A stretch of DNA of 64,000 nucleotides from Oceanospirillum sp048268485 (GTDB taxonomy: Bacteria > Pseudomonadota > Gammaproteobacteria > Pseudomonadales > Halomonadaceae): the NCBI GenBank assembly GCA_048268485.1, contig JBLWVL010000004.1:62001-126000 (forward strand). The letters are read 5' to 3'. Position 1 is the first letter of the stretch. Every line of letters starts with the position of its first letter. Both the position numbers and the translations under genes were made by a program. The notes under the pieces were generated by a model, which had not been told where the DNA came from, did not search any database, and saw only the letters and a list, made by a program, of their open reading frames with translations. Positions 25,680 to 34,799 of the stretch are shown in pieces.

Positions 25680-27128
25680 TTACTTATGACTTTTCAGATC
25701 CAGACCCTTAACAATATATAGGCGGTTACCATCAACGGTTTCAGCATCCAGCATCTTCTGCTCTAACTCGCCACCAGTTGACCAGGTTGCAAAATCATCA
25801 TCATTTAACACACCCAAGCGCTCATCATCAATCAACCACAAGCCTTCCATCTTATCATGGGGGTATTGGACCTCTGAGACCATATCCACTACCAAGGTTT
25901 TTTCAACCGGCAAAATACCAATCTCTGCCAATCCCTGCCAACCATGATCCAGCACCACCTGCTCAACAGTTTGCCCGTTCACAAGCAGGCCTAAACCTTC
26001 ATCCTGAGAAAGCTTTCCTGTCTCACCCAAAGATTCCAGATCAGTACCAGAAGCTAAATCAATACGATAAACCGTTTTTTGTGCACCCGGAGAAGCTGCA
26101 CCTGAACCTTTTGGCCCACCAAACAGAAAGGCACCATCGCGCTCCAGCACTAAAAACTCAGTATCACTAATGGCAACAATTTCAGAGTTGGAGTTTTGAC
26201 TCTTTTCCTGTTTATACAAATACTGTCCAATCGCGCCAGTATCCAAGTTTATAGTCACAATGCGCGTCACATCTGAATTTTTCACCACTTTTGATGGGTT
26301 ATAGATCGTTGACTGCATAATACCTACCAACGTCTTTTCATCAGGCGTAATCGCCAAACCCTCCATACCGCGGTTAGCACGTCGATTAGCATACTCCCCT
26401 GGAAGCTTAATTTTGACACGCTCATCGTTAGCAAAGGCATTAATCCGGTCTATCTCAATACCTTCGGCATTGTAATGAACAATATGAGGGCCATATTCAT
26501 CACTTACCCAAAAAGTCCCATCCGTCAATGCCACTAAACCTTCACCATCCAAGCCGTAGTCATCTAGTTTAATGGGGTTACTCACCTCATCATAAGGTAA
26601 TCCAGGCGTCACCAGAACAGGAGAACCATCAGCGTTATATGGCGTTTCGCCTGTTCCACCCAGTGAGGATGAGTTTGGCAAACCACTAATTAAATTCCCA
26701 TCACGATCCTTCAGACGGATCGTTTTACGTAGCTCAACAGCCCCATCAGCCATTACTTCGAACAAACCGATTCTCGGCGTGTAATCAGGTGTAGGAAATT
26801 TCTTGCCTTTACCGTAGCCACCAACAAAAGATGCATTTGGGCCTCTGTCAGTCAGTGCATAAAACTGCGTTGCCTTTTGCGGATGCGCTGTCATAGCTGA
26901 GCCATAACCACCATTACGCACTTCAAAAGCCTTCTCAGTTTTATTATCGATTAAATCATCTCTTAGCACGGTATAAGGTAGCAAAGCACCTTCGGAAGAA
27001 ACGACATCCAGTTTGTGTGTTATCGTGGAGTTCTTATTGTCACCGGAATCATTGCTGCTATCATCACAACCGGCTAAACCGACAGATAATGCAACCACAG
27101 CAGTAGCAAAAAAAATCTCTAATTTCAT
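25680..27128 (-). CDS. Phytase-like (esterase-like) lipoprotein
   Basis: A secreted lipoprotein of the 'esterase-like activity of phytase' family. The start at ATG 27128 (AAGGTGAG upstream) gives a compact signal with lipobox GLAGC (Cys21); upstream ATGs at 27149 and 27158 are possible. Family segments: FYALTDRGPN, SLGGTGETPYNADG, DDYGLDGEGLVALTDGTFWV, DEYGPHIVHY, NRGMEGLAITPDEKTLVG and HDKMEGLWLIDDERLGVLND, suggesting a beta-propeller. The true substrate is unknown; phosphate scavenging is suggested by the Pho-box-like repeat about 230 nt upstream. Not linked to the porin, which has its own terminator. Confidence 0.85.
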   Translation of the reverse strand: MKLEIFFATAVVALSVGLAGCDDSSNDSGDNKNSTITHKLDVVSSEGALLPYTVLRDDLIDNKTEKAFEVRNGGYGSAMTAHPQKATQFYALTDRGPNASFVGGYGKGKKFPTPDYTPRIGLFEVMADGAVELRKTIRLKDRDGNLISGLPNSSSLGGTGETPYNADGSPVLVTPGLPYDEVSNPIKLDDYGLDGEGLVALTDGTFWVSDEYGPHIVHYNAEGIEIDRINAFANDERVKIKLPGEYANRRANRGMEGLAITPDEKTLVGIMQSTIYNPSKVVKNSDVTRIVTINLDTGAIGQYLYKQEKSQNSNSEIVAISDTEFLVLERDGAFLFGGPKGSGAASPGAQKTVYRIDLASGTDLESLGETGKLSQDEGLGLLVNGQTVEQVVLDHGWQGLAEIGILPVEKTLVVDMVSEVQYPHDKMEGLWLIDDERLGVLNDDDFATWSTGGELEQKMLDAETVDGNRLYIVKGLDLKSHK

Positions 27129-27338
27129 CAAGCTCACCTTTATCTTCATTTTAAGCATCCTGATAAAACCTCACTTGAGATAGATATCATCCAACAGCAA
27201 CCAGATATCTCTAATTTCAGCTAAATAAAACCTAAAGGGGGCAACTCCATTCACTCCAGTCAAGTCCCGTTTCTCTTCAATATGCCCAATGCAAGTGTTC
27301 ACAAATGCCATTACATCGCATAGCAACGAATAACAGCT

Positions 27339-27383
27339 ATATTAAGTCTGTCAGATGACAGTGATATAACCTTAATGTGACAA
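27339..27383 (-). promoter_or_regulatory. Pho-box-like repeats with -10 element
   Basis: Reverse strand reads TTGTCAC (27377-27383), AGGTTAT (27366-27372) and CTGTCAT (27355-27361), three 7-mers at exact 11-bp spacing as in PhoB boxes (CTGTCAT consensus). Ten nt after the last unit is TAATAT (27339-27344), a -10 at the spacing expected when PhoB replaces the -35. The middle unit is weak. It points toward the phytase-like gene with a leader of about 200 nt. The rest of the 27129-27544 interval shows no gene. Confidence 0.55.
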
Positions 27384-27544
27384 AAATAATTACCTGATAA
27401 TGCACTTGGCTCTTCAGTATTAAGAGGCAGAGTCACGAGATTGGTCTTTAGGTTTAGCGGAAAGGAGAAAGAAGGGGGCTTGGCAGGAAACGGCAAAAAG
27501 GAATAAAGCCTTACGGGTAAGCTAGGCGAGAATATTTCCAGACA

Positions 27545-27571
27545 TAAAAAAACCAGCCCGAAGGCTGGTTC
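27545..27571 (-). terminator. Terminator of the porin gene
   Basis: Stem AACCAGCC/GGCTGGTT with a UUCG tetraloop on the reverse strand, running into T-rich sequence. Starts 32 nt after the porin stop codon. Confidence 0.92.
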
Positions 27572-27602
27572 TTTTTGTTCGGTATCTTAGCTAATCAATA
27601 GA

Positions 27603-28517
27603 TTAGAATACCAGAACAGCACCGATAGCAGTGCTCTTAGCATCGCTCAGGTCGGTAGTGTTAGGAACAAACTCATCATTATCGCCAGAAACAACTTCAG
27701 CGTAAACGTACATAGAGTCTGCCAGGCTGTAGTTAGCACCTGCAGTTACACGGTTACCATCGACGTCGCCAGTATCAAACATAGATACGATTGCGTAAAC
27801 ACTACCCATGCCGTAGTTGAAAGCACCAGAAGCAGATACGGTTGCATCTACGTCATCCTGAGTTTCAAAAGAAGCACCAGCAGACAGAGCACCCATGTCC
27901 AGAGTTGCAGCAACACCTGCCGCAGACTTGTAAGTGTCAAAAGCAGCAGCAACAGAAACGCCTTCAGCAACAGCTACTTTAACACCAACCTGAACAGCAT
28001 TGTCCAGATCGCCATCAGTGTCGCCACGAGATTCTTCAGTGCCGTTCAGGTTTACAGAAGCACGAGCTTCAACAGCACCGAACTCACCAGAATACTGAAC
28101 TTGCTGGATTTCGCGGTTAGCGCCATCTTCGAAAGCAGAGAATTCACCGCCCACAAATTCTTCACCAAAGATAGCATCACCGATCAGATCGTCAGCAACA
28201 GTATCCATAGAACCTACACGAACTGTACCGAAGTTACCTTTAACACCCAGGTAAGCTTGGTCACCTTTAAAAGGAGTGGTGTCGCCTTTAGTACCAGCGG
28301 CATTCACGTCCATTTCAATTTTGTAGATACCGGTCAGACCGTTGTTCAGTGCTTCTTCACCTTTAATACCGATGGTAGAACCATTGTCAGCAGCGGTGTT
28401 GTCATTTTCAACATCTACAACAACCTGAATGTTGCCGTATACAGTAGGAGCAGCTTGTGCAGCTACAGAGAAGCTCATAGCACCAGCAATAGCGGTAGCA
28501 ATCAGAGTCTTTTTCAT
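27603..28517 (-). CDS. Gram-negative general porin
   Basis: 304-residue outer-membrane beta-barrel. Sec signal MKKTLIATAIAGAMSFSVAA with cleavage after AQA (about residue 22), then acidic, Gly/Val-rich alternating strands and a C-terminal strand ending in Phe (IGAVLVF), the BAM recognition signal. Segments such as GLTGIYKIEMD and LGVKGNFGTVRVGSMD place it in the trimeric porin (Porin_4) superfamily. Shorter than the common 340-380 residues. Monocistronic. Confidence 0.92.
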   Translation of the reverse strand: MKKTLIATAIAGAMSFSVAAQAAPTVYGNIQVVVDVENDNTAADNGSTIGIKGEEALNNGLTGIYKIEMDVNAAGTKGDTTPFKGDQAYLGVKGNFGTVRVGSMDTVADDLIGDAIFGEEFVGGEFSAFEDGANREIQQVQYSGEFGAVEARASVNLNGTEESRGDTDGDLDNAVQVGVKVAVAEGVSVAAAFDTYKSAAGVAATLDMGALSAGASFETQDDVDATVSASGAFNYGMGSVYAIVSMFDTGDVDGNRVTAGANYSLADSMYVYAEVVSGDNDEFVPNTTDLSDAKSTAIGAVLVF

Positions 28518-28892
28518 TTGATAATTTCCTTTCTCTACTCAATCGCTCTGCATAAATGCAGAAATTTTCGGTGTGCTGACTGGATATTCATACAATCCAG
28601 CCAATCAATAACCGTTATTGTTTCAATCGCAGGAGCTACTTTAAACATCCTGCGGCCGCATGGCAATAGTCAAATCCGTCCTTTTTTCAATGAATTTATA
28701 CGGTTTTGATCTGTGTCCGTCAAAGATTTAAAATGTAGCAGCCCAGAGAACCAAGGAACCTTAAAGAATGTTTTTGACATATTCATGACAAAAAAAGAGT
28801 ATGCCTAAAAATCTTTACCGCTTAACTAACAAAAAATAGAGCACTCATGTGCATTAGTTTACTCTATTACTGTAACAACTCTATCAAATAAC
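28518..28892. other. Non-coding interval upstream of the porin
   Basis: 375 nt between the recJ stop and the porin start. AT-rich with no credible gene; it must carry the porin promoter on the reverse strand. No EnvZ/OmpR or other named site could be assigned by eye, and no clear recJ terminator is visible. Confidence 0.4.
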
Positions 28893-30668
28893 TCAGACCT
28901 TTCTGAGCGCATATTCAACAAGAAGCTGAATATTTCTTTTGCCACGAAATTCATTAATATCAAGCTGATAGGCGACATCTACCTGATCACCCTCTTTAAA
29001 ATCAACAACTTGTCCACCAGCCAGTGCTTTGAACCAGATACCTTTAACCGATGTTTTTTTAGCCGGATCACTCAGTAACAGTTGCAAATGGCTCTGGTCA
29101 GCGCCCACAACCCTCAACTGCTCAACTAAAAAGATGCTGCTGAAACAAGGCGCTTCAAACTCCCTTCCAAAAGGTTGAAGCTGCTGCAAGGCTGACCAGG
29201 TTTTTTCTGTAATTGCTTCAATCTGTAAAACTGAGTCTATTTTTACTACAGGTTGCAACACTTGGTTATTCAGTGCCAATTTTACGGCAGAATTAAAAGC
29301 TTCGGCAAACTCCTTGTACTTGCTTTTATCTAGCGTCAGGCCAGCTGCCCCCCGATGGCCACCAAACTTCACCAGAAGTTCTTTATCCCAGTCATGTATC
29401 TGCTGCAGGATATCTCTGATATGTATGCCATCAACGCTTCGGGCAGATCCGGATAAGTGATCAGGATTCAACGCAGGGCACATGACAATACTGGGTTTAC
29501 CTGTTTTCTGAGTAATACGTGACGCAACAATTCCCTGAACACCTGCATGGCCGTTTTCCAGAAAAACCGATAACCCCTGATAGTTTTGTGCCAACTGATG
29601 CTCAATCATTCGATAGGCATCCTGAGTCATCTCTTGCTCAATCGCCTTACGGTCTTCGTTATCCTGATCAAGAATCGACAGGTAGTATTCTGCCTGATGA
29701 TCAGTCAATGACAGCATATAATGTAACGCCGCATAAGGGTCATCGAGCCGGCCTCGTGCGTTAATACGAGGCCCAAGCTGAAAGCCCAATGTACCCGCAT
29801 CAAAAGACTCACTGTCCTTACGCAATAACTTTCGGATGGCACGCCAACAAGGCAGATCAAAACGGTTGATCAGGTCCAGGCCGGTTTGGACGACAGCCCG
29901 ATTCACAGCACTTTCCCCAAGAGAGACGCAGTCTGCAACGGTTCCCAATGCCACATAACCGAGTAAAAAACCCAGCTTAGGCGTCTCTTCCCTTATTCTG
30001 CCCTGTTTAATTAATTGATCACGTACCTGAGCCATAACCAGCCAACTAACCATACACCCCGCGATGGTAGCATCAGGGTAATCACAATCATGTTGTGTCG
30101 GGTTTACAACGGCATAGGCAGACACCGGAGCACCTTCCTCTGGCAGTGCGTGATGGTCAGTGACAATCACATCAATACCCGCTTGCTTTAACAGGTTAAG
30201 CCGGGCTTCATCGCTGGAACCACAATCAGCTGTAATGATCACATCCGGTAAAACGTCCTGCTCCAGAATCCGGGAAATCAGACCTGCGCTGACACCATAG
30301 CCATCATTTATACGGTGACCTATCAGACTGTGAATTTTATCGGGGGAAATGCCAAATAGCTCTGTCAATGCACGATACAGAACAACATGAGAGGTAATGC
30401 CATCCACATCATAATCGGTTAGTACGCCAATACGCTCGCCACTGATTACGGCATGAGCAATACGGGCTGCAGCTTTTTCACAATCTTTCAATAGAGTTGG
30501 AGGGGGGAGGTGCTTGAGTGCAGGTTTAACAATGCCATCAAGATTAAAGGTATTCCCCTGAATCCTCCCGGCAATTATTTTAGCCAATAAAGGATCCAAC
30601 CCCATCTTTTCTGCCTGATCTAAAACGGAGGGGTTGAGGGCTCGGGACTGAAAGACAGGGCGGCTCAT
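28893..30668 (-). CDS. recJ: Single-stranded-DNA-specific 5'-3' exonuclease RecJ
   Basis: 591-residue DHH-family nuclease of recombination and mismatch repair. Motifs: TDYDVDGITSHVVLYRAL, ITADCGSSDEARLN, VIVTDHHALPEE (DHH), LGPRINARGRLDDPYAA and the DHHA1 motif KFGGHRGAAGLTL, then an OB-fold. Start at ATG 30668 (MSRPVFQSRAL); a TTG eleven codons earlier is less likely. Last gene of the xerD-dsbC-hom-thrC-recJ series, but a terminator lies upstream of it. Confidence 0.95.
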   Translation of the reverse strand: MSRPVFQSRALNPSVLDQAEKMGLDPLLAKIIAGRIQGNTFNLDGIVKPALKHLPPPTLLKDCEKAAARIAHAVISGERIGVLTDYDVDGITSHVVLYRALTELFGISPDKIHSLIGHRINDGYGVSAGLISRILEQDVLPDVIITADCGSSDEARLNLLKQAGIDVIVTDHHALPEEGAPVSAYAVVNPTQHDCDYPDATIAGCMVSWLVMAQVRDQLIKQGRIREETPKLGFLLGYVALGTVADCVSLGESAVNRAVVQTGLDLINRFDLPCWRAIRKLLRKDSESFDAGTLGFQLGPRINARGRLDDPYAALHYMLSLTDHQAEYYLSILDQDNEDRKAIEQEMTQDAYRMIEHQLAQNYQGLSVFLENGHAGVQGIVASRITQKTGKPSIVMCPALNPDHLSGSARSVDGIHIRDILQQIHDWDKELLVKFGGHRGAAGLTLDKSKYKEFAEAFNSAVKLALNNQVLQPVVKIDSVLQIEAITEKTWSALQQLQPFGREFEAPCFSSIFLVEQLRVVGADQSHLQLLLSDPAKKTSVKGIWFKALAGGQVVDFKEGDQVDVAYQLDINEFRGKRNIQLLVEYALRKV

Positions 30669-30699
30669 GTTTATTCCACACAATGATAAAACAGAAGGC

Positions 30700-30724
30700 A
30701 AAAAAACAGGGAGCCTCAGCTCCC
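30700..30724 (-). terminator. Terminator between thrC and recJ
   Basis: Reverse strand stem GGGAGC/GCTCCC with a 4-nt loop, followed by TG and seven T. It stops or attenuates the hom-thrC transcript 32 nt before recJ, which may therefore depend on read-through or its own promoter. Confidence 0.8.
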
Positions 30725-30777
30725 CTCTTTATTTGTACCGCTACAGTCAGCACCAATCCATCTGAGGCTGCGCTAAC

Positions 30778-32169
30778 TTAACGCTTGTTATCTGCCACAA
30801 ACGCTTGAATTGCTTCAGCATCTGCCGGTAAAACACTGAAGCGCTCTTCACGCTCCAACAGATCTGCCATATGAGGTGGCAAGGGCGCACCTTCAAAGCC
30901 CGCTTTAACGATAGCATCTTCAAATTTAGCCGGATGCGCAGTAGCCAGTGTAATCATAGGCACAGACTTATCACGATTACAGGTTTCTGCGGCACGGTAG
31001 CCAGTGGCAGTGTGCGGATCCAGCAGCTCACCCGTGCGCGCAAAGGCTTCTTTAATCACCTCGATGGTGGTTTCGTCATCCACGCTCAAGCTGTCAAACA
31101 GCTTACGGGCTTTGTCCCAGCGAGCCTGTTCAATCTGAACGGGTTCGTTGTTAAAGCGTTTCAGCAGATCTTCCACGGCAGCACCATCATTGTCGTACAG
31201 ATCAAACAAAAGCCGCTCAAAGTTGCTGGATACCACAATATCCATACTTGGCGATAAAGTGTGCAGCAGCGGTTGTTTGCTGAAGTCGTTTTTGCTGATT
31301 ACGCGGTGCAGAATATCATTCGCATTAGTTGCAACAACAAACTGATTCACCGGCAAGCCCATCTTGTAAGCAATATAACCGGCAAACACATCACCAAAGT
31401 TAGCAGACGGTACACTGAAAGACACTTTACGGTGTGGCGCGCCTACGGCAACAGCAGAGACAAAGTAATACACCACCTGCGCCATAATCCGTGCCCAGTT
31501 GATGGAGTTCACCGCAACCAGGCGGGTATTACCACCCAGGAAACTCTGATTATTAAAACTGTCTTTCACAATCGCCTGACAGTCATCAAAGTTACCTTCA
31601 ACGGCAATATTAAATACGTTATCGGCCAGTACTGTGGTCATCTGACGACGCTGAACTTCCGATACCCGGTTGTACGGATGCAGAATAAAGATATCCACAT
31701 GCTTGCACGGCTTACAGCCTTCAATGGCAGCAGAACCGGTATCACCGGACGTTGCCCCCATGATCACAGCGTGCTCGTTACGTTTGCCCAGGAAGTGATC
31801 CAGCAAACGGCCCAGCATCTGCAGAGCAACGTCTTTAAACGCCAGTGTCGGGCCATGGAACAATTCCAGCAGGTAGTGGTTGCTGTCCAGCTGCTTCAGA
31901 GGGGTTACCGCATCATGTTTGAAGGTGCCGTAGGTATCATTAATCATACTTTTCAGCGTATCCGCAGGGATCTCATCACCGATAAAAGCGTGCATCACCT
32001 TATAGGCGATTTCGGTGTAAGGCAGCCCCGCCCATGAAGCGATCTCTTCCTCAGAAAACTGAGGAATCGTTTCAGGTACATACAAGCCACCATCGCTGGC
32101 TAATCCGGTCAGAACAACATCTTCAAAGTTAAGGGTGGGCGCTTGGCCTCGAGTACTGATATAACGCAC
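30778..32169 (-). CDS. thrC: Threonine synthase
   Basis: PLP enzyme converting O-phosphohomoserine to threonine. PLP lysine in FHGPTLAFKDVALQMLG, phosphate-binding GATSGDTGSAAIEG, and the N-terminal MRYISTRGQAPTLNFEDV. 463 residues, the long class II threonine synthase typical of gammaproteobacteria. Directly downstream of hom. Confidence 0.97.
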   Translation of the reverse strand: MRYISTRGQAPTLNFEDVVLTGLASDGGLYVPETIPQFSEEEIASWAGLPYTEIAYKVMHAFIGDEIPADTLKSMINDTYGTFKHDAVTPLKQLDSNHYLLELFHGPTLAFKDVALQMLGRLLDHFLGKRNEHAVIMGATSGDTGSAAIEGCKPCKHVDIFILHPYNRVSEVQRRQMTTVLADNVFNIAVEGNFDDCQAIVKDSFNNQSFLGGNTRLVAVNSINWARIMAQVVYYFVSAVAVGAPHRKVSFSVPSANFGDVFAGYIAYKMGLPVNQFVVATNANDILHRVISKNDFSKQPLLHTLSPSMDIVVSSNFERLLFDLYDNDGAAVEDLLKRFNNEPVQIEQARWDKARKLFDSLSVDDETTIEVIKEAFARTGELLDPHTATGYRAAETCNRDKSVPMITLATAHPAKFEDAIVKAGFEGAPLPPHMADLLEREERFSVLPADAEAIQAFVADNKR

Positions 32170-32225
32170 GGTGAGATTCTCGTATTCAGGTTTATAACGG
32201 CCCGATAGGGTACGGGACGGTTATG

Positions 32226-32255
32226 ATCCGACACCTGGGTAAGGTGCCGGATTTT
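32226..32255 (+). other. Terminator-like hairpin between hom and thrC, oriented against the genes
   Basis: ATCCGACACCT and AGGTGCCGGAT pair with one mismatch around GGGTA. The T run follows on the forward strand, whereas hom and thrC are read on the reverse strand. On the genes' own strand it is a hairpin without a T tract, so it may stabilise or process mRNA rather than end it, or stop antisense transcripts. Confidence 0.5.
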
Positions 32256-32262
32256 TAATCAA

Positions 32263-33570
32263 TCAGCTATCCAGATCTTCAACACGGATACGTACCACTT
32301 CACCACAGATATCCACCAAAGATTCGATCTCACGAATCGCTTCGTTCATCTGTAGTTCCTGACACTGATGCGTCATAAAGATGATAGGTACCATCTCGCT
32401 CTCTTTGTCTTCTTTCTGGATGATCGCTTCGATGCTAATGCCTTTGTCGCTAAGAATCGTTGCAACCCGAGCCAACACCCCTGGGCGATCAACAGCCTGC
32501 AGGCGAACATAATAAGCGGTAGACACATCATCCATGGACAGAATCGGCGCAGTCTGGTCCAGATTATCCTGAGTAAAGCCCAATGGAGGTACGCGATCAG
32601 AGTAATCTGTATTCATACCCCGCGCCACATCCACAATATCAGCAATCACAGAAGAGGCTGTCGGCTCAGCACCAGCACCCGGTCCATAATACATGGTCGG
32701 GCCTACTGCATCTCCGTGTACCATTACCGCATTTAAAACACCATGGACGTTGGCAATCAAACGGTCTTTAGGAATCAGGGTCGGGTGAACCCGTAGCTCA
32801 ACACCCTCTTTGGAGCGGCGAGCAATACCCAGGTGCTTGATCACATAACCCAGTTCATCGGCCTGTTCGATATCCAGAGGTGTGATCCTGCTGATACCTT
32901 CGGTGTAAGCTTTATCAAACTGCAGTGGAATACCAAAAGCAACGGAACCCAGAATCGTCAGTTTGTGCGCAGCGTCGATACCTTCGACATCAAAGGTCGG
33001 ATCGGCTTCAGCGTAGCCCAGCTCCTGAGCTTCCGTCAGAACATCAGCAAAATCACGACCATAATCACGCATCTGAGTCATAATATAGTTGCCGGTGCCA
33101 TTGATAATACCTGCCAGCCAGTTAATCCTGTTAGCTGCCAGACCTTCACGAATTCCTTTTATCACCGGAATACCACCGGCAACTGCCGATTCAAAGGCAA
33201 CAATCACACCCTTGGCCTTGGCCGCTGCAAAAATTTCGTTACCGTGTACCGCAATCAGTGCTTTATTAGCGGTTACCACATGTTTGCCATTTTCAATGGC
33301 TGTCATTACCAGCTCTCGGGCAACGTCATAGCCACCGATCAGCTCAACAACCACATCAATTTCCGGGTTGTTAGCTACATCAAAAATATCGCGGGTGACA
33401 TCAATTCCTGTAGTATCACAGTCAGGGTTATCACGACGGGCACCAATCTGCTCAACAATAATAGGGCGACCAGTACGACGGGCAATCTCTTCAGCATTGC
33501 GGATCAAAACATTAACTGTGCCGCTACCCACAGTACCTAAGCCACATACACCCACTTTTACCGGTTTCAA
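32263..33570 (-). CDS. hom: Homoserine dehydrogenase
   Basis: Reduces aspartate semialdehyde to homoserine. N-terminal NAD(P) loop VGVCGLGTVGSGT, catalytic core ANKALIAVHGNEIF and GIINGTGNYIMTQM, and a C-terminal ACT domain (RPGVLARVATILSDKGISIE) for threonine feedback control. 435 residues; monofunctional, with no aspartokinase domain. Upstream of thrC, with 93 nt between. Confidence 0.97.
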   Translation of the reverse strand: MKPVKVGVCGLGTVGSGTVNVLIRNAEEIARRTGRPIIVEQIGARRDNPDCDTTGIDVTRDIFDVANNPEIDVVVELIGGYDVARELVMTAIENGKHVVTANKALIAVHGNEIFAAAKAKGVIVAFESAVAGGIPVIKGIREGLAANRINWLAGIINGTGNYIMTQMRDYGRDFADVLTEAQELGYAEADPTFDVEGIDAAHKLTILGSVAFGIPLQFDKAYTEGISRITPLDIEQADELGYVIKHLGIARRSKEGVELRVHPTLIPKDRLIANVHGVLNAVMVHGDAVGPTMYYGPGAGAEPTASSVIADIVDVARGMNTDYSDRVPPLGFTQDNLDQTAPILSMDDVSTAYYVRLQAVDRPGVLARVATILSDKGISIEAIIQKEDKESEMVPIIFMTHQCQELQMNEAIREIESLVDICGEVVRIRVEDLDS

Positions 33571-33795
33571 TACAATACCCTCTTACCTGTTCCTGCTTAA
33601 ACGATTGGCATGCCTGTTTCAGCATATTCTTTATCTGGCAAATGCTGTCAGAACCTTACCGGATCTGCAGTTAAATCACTTACCATAGGAGTCCACATCT
33701 TATCGTTTTTTCAGTCTGATAAAAACCAAGTCAGGCCAGAGAAAACAAATATTAGCTCTAAGGAACAATAAAAACTGACAGATGAAACCCCATAG

Positions 33796-33823
33796 AAAAA
33801 ACGCCCTGAAATATATCAGGGCG
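33796..33823 (-). terminator. Terminator downstream of dsbC
   Basis: Stem CGCCCTGA/TCAGGGCG with a 6-nt loop and six T on the reverse strand, 20 nt after the dsbC stop. It separates xerD-dsbC from hom-thrC. Confidence 0.88.
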
Positions 33824-33843
33824 CTCATTTCAATCCTGAAGAT

Positions 33844-34605
33844 CTATAAGGTTAAGCCTAAAGCAGTAGCCAGGCGCTCAGCAGGCATATAGCCCGGCAG
33901 AAGACGACCGTCATCCAGAAAAATCGCTGGCGTACCCTGCACACCTAATTTCTGACCAAGGCGATACTGATCAGCAATTGGATTCTCACACTGTTTATCC
34001 TCAATGGACTCGCCTTGTTTGGCCTGGGTCATAGCATCTTGCTGGTTCTCTGCACACCAGACTGACACCATCGAGTAATATGAGCCAGAGCCTATTCCTG
34101 CCCGTGGGAAGCCAAGGTAGCGTACGGTGATACCCAAGTCGTTCAGCTCTGTCACCTCTTTGTGTAACTTACGACAGTAGACACAATCAATATCTGTAAA
34201 GACAGTGATCTGCCCTTTCTGCTCACCCCTGGCCGGGAAAACCACCATCTGACTGGCATCAAGGTTCTTAATTTCAGTAGCACGAGCGGCCATACGGCGC
34301 TCTTCAGTTATATTCTTGAACCCCTGGGGCGCGATCTGATAAAGATCTCCTGTAAAGATATATCCCCCATCCGCTGTACTATAAAGAATCTCACCAGTTT
34401 TTAACTCAACCTCATAAATAGCCTCAACCAGAGACGGGCGAATCTCATCAACCGGAATACTCGGCCCTGCAGATTCAAGTTTCTTTAAAATAATTTCTTC
34501 AGGTGTTGCTCCCTGAGCAGAGGCAGATAAAAACGACGCAGCCAGTACAAGACAGATCGCAATGACTGATTGACTGCTATCCAGCAGACGCGGCAATATT
34601 TTCAT
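33844..34605 (-). CDS. dsbC: Thiol:disulfide interchange protein DsbC
   Basis: Periplasmic disulfide isomerase. Start at ATG 34605 (AGGA upstream) gives a Sec signal with hydrophobic core at residues 14-29 ending SAQGA. An N-terminal dimerisation domain precedes the thioredoxin fold with active-site CVYC (Cys141/144; CGYC in E. coli) and the cis-Pro loop GVQGTPAIF. A second Cys pair, 184 and 206, is the structural disulfide. 253 residues. Follows xerD. Confidence 0.94.
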   Translation of the reverse strand: MKILPRLLDSSQSVIAICLVLAASFLSASAQGATPEEIILKKLESAGPSIPVDEIRPSLVEAIYEVELKTGEILYSTADGGYIFTGDLYQIAPQGFKNITEERRMAARATEIKNLDASQMVVFPARGEQKGQITVFTDIDCVYCRKLHKEVTELNDLGITVRYLGFPRAGIGSGSYYSMVSVWCAENQQDAMTQAKQGESIEDKQCENPIADQYRLGQKLGVQGTPAIFLDDGRLLPGYMPAERLATALGLTL

Positions 34606-34799
34606 AATTGGATATCCTGAACCTAAAAATCGCAGCTTCATTATCCGGCCAGTTAAGCCAGCAAACTGCACAGTGTTTCCCTGTGACCAAATCACCCCGG
34701 GAATGTTCCATAAAGCGCACTATCAAAGCTCAGCACAGAAGGCCCGTCAACCTGAAAAATATCGGGCAACTCAAACATTACAATCTTCAGGTATAGCGA

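Noticed and set aside
31261..32037. 258-residue forward frame antisense to thrC
   Set aside because: Shadow of thrC; no SD or domain.
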